From Phycicoccus endophyticus (GTDB lineage Bacteria; Actinomycetota; Actinomycetes; Actinomycetales; Dermatophilaceae), in NCBI RefSeq assembly GCF_011326735.1, contig NZ_JAANCN010000001.1:124001-188000 (forward strand): a DNA stretch of 64,000 bases. The letters are read 5' to 3'. Numbering within the stretch: the stretch's first letter is position 1; every line of letters starts with the position of its first letter. The notes under the pieces are model-generated. The model saw only the letters and a program-made list of their open reading frames with translations, was not told the origin of the DNA and did no database searches. Position numbers and translations under genes: made by a program. Positions 63,680 through 64,000 of this stretch are shown here, one piece after another.

Positions 63680-64000
63680 TCAGCCGTTGACCAGCCGGTG
63701 CACCGTGAGGGCGTAGTCGCCGTCCGGGGCGAACGGCGCGCGGTCCCACGACGAGTACCGCGCGATGAACGACAGCCCGGCCGCGCGCGCCCACCGGTCG
63801 TAGTCGCCCGGGTCGACGGGGGCCGCGCCGGGCGGCAGGGCGCCGGGCAGGGCGAAGCCCGCCACGAGGTAGCCACCGGGCGCCAGGTGCGCGCCGAGCC
63901 GCTCGAGCACCTGCGCCAGCGTGCCGTCGGCGAGGTAGGGCACGACGTTGCCCGCCAGCACCGCGACGTGGAACTCCTGCTCGGTGCGCAGGTCGAGGGT
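63680..64000 (-). CDS. SAM-dependent methyltransferase (C-terminal part)
   Basis: C-terminal 106 residues of a class I methyltransferase whose start lies past the window end. Visible: FHVAVLAGNVVPYLADG, VLERLGAHLAPGGYLVAGFALP (post-motif strand) and WARAAGLSFIARYSSWDRAPF, ending YALTVHRLVNG. Substrate unknown. It ends 5 bases from the SPOR-like gene, convergent with it. Confidence 0.75.
   Translation of the reverse strand, partial: TLDLRTEQEFHVAVLAGNVVPYLADGTLAQVLERLGAHLAPGGYLVAGFALPGALPPGAAPVDPGDYDRWARAAGLSFIARYSSWDRAPFAPDGDYALTVHRLVNG

Overview
The window is high-GC DNA in which most protein starts are ATG or GTG, with many 4-base ATGA/GTGA gene overlaps. Its gene set is that of an actinobacterium: a single-chain glycyl-tRNA synthetase, a FabD-FabH-AcpP-FabF cluster headed by a PucR-type regulator, homodimeric AceE, a polyphosphate glucokinase, DUF3052/DUF3145/DUF6703 proteins, an RNase H fused to a phosphatase-like domain and a type A RNase P RNA. 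Micrococcales near Intrasporangiaceae/Dermatophilaceae is my best guess from gene order; genus is not determinable. No phage, insertion sequence or CRISPR array was seen, so this is mostly core chromosome.

Layout. 1-2.9 kb: zinc uptake operon znuACB plus a Fur/Zur regulator, read leftward, with a double Fur-type operator. 3-9.3 kb: DUF6703, glyS, a CNNM/CorC membrane protein, a large repeat protein and a sulfurtransferase. 9.3-15.7 kb: alpha/beta hydrolase, dus, a decayed YdeI-like gene, dgt, dnaG and its partner gene, tRNA-Asn and a strong bidirectional terminator. 15.7-19 kb: leftward glutamate-type ABC transporter gluABCD. 19.3-27.2 kb: FAD oxidoreductase, K+ channel, then a more accessory stretch: a Tat-type lipoprotein amidohydrolase, a membrane-transporter/glycosyltransferase fusion, a two-component system and tRNA-Met. 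27.4-35 kb: a secreted low-complexity protein, DUF3145, the fatty-acid cluster fasR-fabD-fabH-acpP-fabF and argG. 35-40.5 kb: secreted glycerophosphodiesterase, thiamine-binding protein, aceE, fdhD. 40.5-46.2 kb: two PH-domain membrane proteins, DUF3052, AhpE-type peroxiredoxin, tRNA-Val joined to a Nif3 / zinc-ribbon / RNase H operon. 46.2-55 kb: small enzymes, an SOS-controlled DUF222-HNH nuclease, rhodanese-metZ, DUF2236, yaaA and an RNB ribonuclease. 55-60.3 kb: arginine deiminase operon arcDABC and rnpB. 60.4-64 kb: a stand-alone cobalamin-binding protein, an MBL hydrolase, map-ppgK, a SPOR-like protein and a truncated methyltransferase.

How parts work together. Zinc uptake is probably repressed by the co-transcribed Zur through two 15-base boxes at znuA. 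Fatty-acid synthesis is grouped with its own regulator, and TTGT-N9-ACAA sites precede both fasR and fabD. An elaborate three-way-junction hairpin separates acpP from fabF, and a long stem-loop separates gluB from gluC; both are placed to raise output of the upstream product. The arc operon gives arginine-to-ATP fermentation with antiport. A recurring signal is a TANNNT hexamer 6-8 bases before the start codon, found at 14 genes, pointing to widespread leaderless transcription.

The less ordinary items are the acpP-fabF RNA structure, the TTGT-N9-ACAA operator pair, overlapping divergent leaderless promoters at yaaA/RNB, a tRNA-Val that ends one base before an ORF start, the LexA box set inside the HNH nuclease promoter, the degenerate phosphatase half of RNase H, the decayed YdeI gene, the transporter-glycosyltransferase fusion and the stand-alone W-x9-EH cobalamin-binding protein.
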